A stretch of DNA of 52,758 nt, from the IMG/VR virus record IMGVR_UViG_3300048918_000309, positions 1 through 52,758 of that record. One strand, 5' to 3'. The stretch's first letter is position 1. The number at the start of each line of letters is the position of its first letter. Below are positions 50,687-52,758 of this stretch, piece after piece. Origin of the DNA: a virus. A program made the translations under genes and the position numbers. A model generated the notes under the pieces. That model saw nothing but the letters and a program-made list of their open reading frames with translations. It made no database searches and was not told the DNA's origin.

Positions 50687-52333
50687 TCAACCCTCGCGCA
50701 CCTCGATATTGCCGATTGAGCCGCTGAACGCGGCGCCGAAGGGGTTGCCGATATAGAGGCCCCAACTTTCTATGGGGCGTAAGGCGCCGCTGACAGGCAT
50801 CATCACATTGACCGCCCCGTCGACGCTTAAGAGTGCTCTGCCGGCGAGGCCGTTGAAGATGAAGTCAATTCGATGCACGTCGGTGTCGACGAGCTTAGCG
50901 CCCTTTGTAGCAAACGTGACTGACTTCCCCGCGTCGTTCCGGATGGTTGCGCTAAGCTCGCCTGCTGCGGTCAGGGCGATCGACCAGCTTTGGAAAACAC
51001 CGATGATCTGGCCGGCCGGCGCGGTCGCGCTGTCCCGCTTCAGATCGAAGCTGAGCACCATCGCCGGCAGCGCGAAGAGCTGCACCGAGTTGGACCGATT
51101 GAGCTCAAAGCCGGTCCCGGCGCCTGGCTTCACCTCGAACATGCCATTGTTGATCCGGCTGGCGTCGAACGGCTTGACCGTCGCCACCGAATTGAAGCGC
51201 GACCCGTCCACCAGGCCCGCCGGCGTGAACCGGAGGCCGAGCAGCAGGTCGCGGGCGCTTTCCCGCTTCATCGCCGGCGGCTGATAGCCGATGCCTTCGA
51301 CAACGAGATCGGCGATCGTCGCGTCGCTGATGGCGTTGATGTTGCCGAGCTTGCGCAACGTCACCGAATCGGTGGCGAGCCAGCTATTCTCTTTGACGAG
51401 CAAATCGGTGTTCTTGACGGTGGCGACGAGCGTATCGCTAATATTGCCGGCCACGACCGCGCCGTCGACGTTCTCGAGGCGAATCCAGGCCCGAATGGCA
51501 TCGTCGGTTCGCGACAGCACGGTGTTGCCCTCGATCGTCACGTTCCGGCCTCCCTGGACGCAGATGCCGTTATACATGCCGTTCACATAGATCAGGTTGT
51601 TGCTGATCTCGACGTTCGCATACGGGAGCGTCCCCTCCTCGTCGTTCATGAAGATGCCTTGGATCGGCTCGCCGGCACCCTGCAGCACAACGTTGTTGCG
51701 GATCGCGATGTTGCTCGAGGCCTTGGTCTTGCCCTTGGTCAGGAACTGGATCGCGTCGGGGTGCTCGCCGCCGACAGGATACATTTCCGTGAAGAAATTT
51801 CCGTCGATCACGACGTTGGTCGCCTCGGCTAGGTTGATGCCGTCGCGCCGATTCTTGCTGAAGGTGTTGCCCGCGATCGTAAGTCCGTCGACGGTCTGGA
51901 CCAGAAGCGCGAGCGCGCAATGATCGAACGAGGAACCCGACACGGTCACGTTCTGGCTATCGCGCAGGAACAGGCCCCAGCCCAGCGCCGCGGCGGGATC
52001 GCCGCTGCCCGCAGAGATCGTCACGCCGTCGAAAGCGATATCGCGGCATCCGGTGACATTGTGGAGCTGGGTAAAGTCGGGCTCGGGTGCCTTGACCTGG
52101 CGGCCCAGGTTGAGCCCCTGGAGCACGACATTGCTCGACCGGTTCAGCTGCACGCGCTCGATCGTGGCGCGATTGGTCGGGTCCAGGGAGGTGATCGTGA
52201 CCGGCATGGGATAGGTGACCGCGCTCAAGGTGAGCGAGGCGAAGGCGCCGACCAGCTTGAGCGTCTCCCCGCCCTTGGCCGTTTTGAGGGCAGCGGCCAA
52301 TTGGGCTTGAGTATTCACGAGAATGTCGGCCAT
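50687..52333 (-). CDS. Right-handed beta-helix tailspike, pectate-lyase-like
   Basis: 548 residues with GAAAGG eight bases before the ATG. Residues 1-330 consist of parallel beta-helix repeats (SSNVVLQGLNLG; SQNVTVSGSSFDHC; VDGLTIAGNTFSKN; ATNVVIDGNFFTE; GRNVTIEGNTVLS), each about 22-26 residues, as in pectate-lyase-fold proteins. The C-terminal half is a jelly-roll/LamG-type lectin-like domain (about 400-548). The start MADILVNTQAQLAAALKTAKGGETLKLVG is typical of such proteins. It probably binds or cleaves host surface polysaccharide. It is the last gene of the late operon and meets the rightward operon stop to stop. Confidence 0.85.
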   Translation of the reverse strand: MADILVNTQAQLAAALKTAKGGETLKLVGAFASLTLSAVTYPMPVTITSLDPTNRATIERVQLNRSSNVVLQGLNLGRQVKAPEPDFTQLHNVTGCRDIAFDGVTISAGSGDPAAALGWGLFLRDSQNVTVSGSSFDHCALALLVQTVDGLTIAGNTFSKNRRDGINLAEATNVVIDGNFFTEMYPVGGEHPDAIQFLTKGKTKASSNIAIRNNVVLQGAGEPIQGIFMNDEEGTLPYANVEISNNLIYVNGMYNGICVQGGRNVTIEGNTVLSRTDDAIRAWIRLENVDGAVVAGNISDTLVATVKNTDLLVKENSWLATDSVTLRKLGNINAISDATIADLVVEGIGYQPPAMKRESARDLLLGLRFTPAGLVDGSRFNSVATVKPFDASRINNGMFEVKPGAGTGFELNRSNSVQLFALPAMVLSFDLKRDSATAPAGQIIGVFQSWSIALTAAGELSATIRNDAGKSVTFATKGAKLVDTDVHRIDFIFNGLAGRALLSVDGAVNVMMPVSGALRPIESWGLYIGNPFGAAFSGSIGNIEVREG

Positions 52334-52445
52334 CCTATCTACCTTTCATAAGCACAATCTGCGCCGATCTCGTCGTCACGCAGAGCAACACCGTTGATGT
52401 CGACGGAGGCGCTCGCATGCCTGAAGGCCCGAGCGCGCGCCTCCG

Positions 52446-52758
52446 TCATCCGCTGAGCCCGCGCGCGCCACCGTGGTCAGGCGTTGGCCGTGCCACCTTG
52501 CCGAGCGTGAAGGGCAGGATCGGCGTCGGGACTTTCTGGTATTGCGGTGCGCTGGTGTCCTTGACGTTCAGCACGCTGCCGCCTGCACCCGCCGTGTAGA
52601 CGGAGCCGTTGTAAGTCACGCCCGCATAGGTCGACCACACATCGCTGCGCGTCGTGGTTGCGGTCCCTATGGTGCAGCCTAGTCCTGCGACGCGCTGGCT
52701 GAAGGTGTTGGTATAGGTGTTGTTCGCGCGCCCACCCGCGGCATCCAGATAGAGATAG
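52446..52758 (-). CDS. Beta-helix-like tail fibre/spike, C-terminal part (upstream part at 1-2070)
   Basis: In-phase continuation of the gene at 1-2070: 61 further residues, then TGA at 52446. Within this window the part from 52632 to 52758 duplicates 1-127. The end (VPTPILPFTLGKVARPTPDHGGARGLSG, taken in pieces) is Pro/Gly-rich. A 112-base gap (52334-52445) separates it from the next tail gene and holds no gene. Confidence 0.8.
   Translation of the reverse strand, partial: YLYLDAAGGRANNTYTNTFSQRVAGLGCTIGTATTTRSDVWSTYAGVTYNGSVYTAGAGGSVLNVKDTSAPQYQKVPTPILPFTLGKVARPTPDHGGARGLSG
52632..52758. repeat. Terminal direct repeat, right copy (circular overlap)
   Basis: Identical to bases 1-127. See the left copy. 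Confidence 0.95.

Noticed and set aside
52334-52445. Possible terminator in the gap between the two beta-helix genes
   Set aside because: No stem with U-tract was found on the minus strand; the gap seems to be plain leader.

Overview
The window is a complete temperate siphovirus genome (or circularised prophage), probably infecting a member of the Sphingomonadales or a related alphaproteobacterium. Bases 1-127 are repeated exactly at 52632-52758, so the contig closes into a circle of 52,631 bp, and one tail-fibre gene runs across the junction. The host guess rests on GC-rich DNA, a tail-tip gene order like that of alphaproteobacterial gene transfer agents, a GapR homologue, and four GAAC-N7-GAAC sites matching the alphaproteobacterial LexA box. 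No tRNA, rRNA or CRISPR array was seen. No gap exceeds 300 bases; the two longest are 26162-26390 and 44454-44680 (both described).

Late region, minus strand, 26161 down to 1 and across the junction to 50687: HNH packaging nuclease, small and large terminase, a prohead protease fused to the major capsid protein, portal, a collagen-like protein, head-tail connectors, major tail protein, tail assembly chaperones with a likely -1 frameshift, tape measure, a four-gene tail tip whose last protein ends in an intein-like Hint domain, an SGNH-hydrolase tailspike, a lysis cassette (holin candidates, GH24 endolysin, nested Rz/Rz1), and two beta-helix tail proteins. A NusG-like gene lies just upstream (26391-26975). 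It is followed by a strong hairpin at 26211-26244, suggesting antitermination control of the late operon.

Early leftward region, minus strand, 33407 down to 26391: a Cro-like gene, small zinc and HTH proteins, a CII/Cro-type regulator, a cysteine-cluster GP88-like protein, GapR, a DnaN-type sliding clamp, a DUF7694-like protein and a DUF1376 replication protein. No polymerase or helicase gene was seen, so the phage probably recruits the host replisome.

Control region, 33408-34644: an S24-type cleavable repressor (33489-34103) is flanked by two perfect TGTGA-N4-TCACA operators. One sits in the spacer of the leftward promoter. The other lies just upstream of a rightward promoter whose own spacer carries a near-perfect copy. 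A HIRAN-domain gene is divergent from the rightward operon and has a LexA-type box upstream.

Rightward region, plus strand, 34645-50686: a tightly overlapped accessory operon (HNH nucleases, cupin, adenine and cytosine methyltransferases, many small unknowns), then AlpA, a GIY-YIG nuclease fused to an integrase arm-binding domain, the tyrosine integrase, and an orphan second HK97-fold capsid gene. It ends with an SRAP protein that appears to start at ATC, and two genes that each have a LexA-type box in front. The least ordinary parts are the integrase/GIY-YIG/orphan-capsid module, the SOS-box network, the SRAP start and the Hint-domain tail tip.
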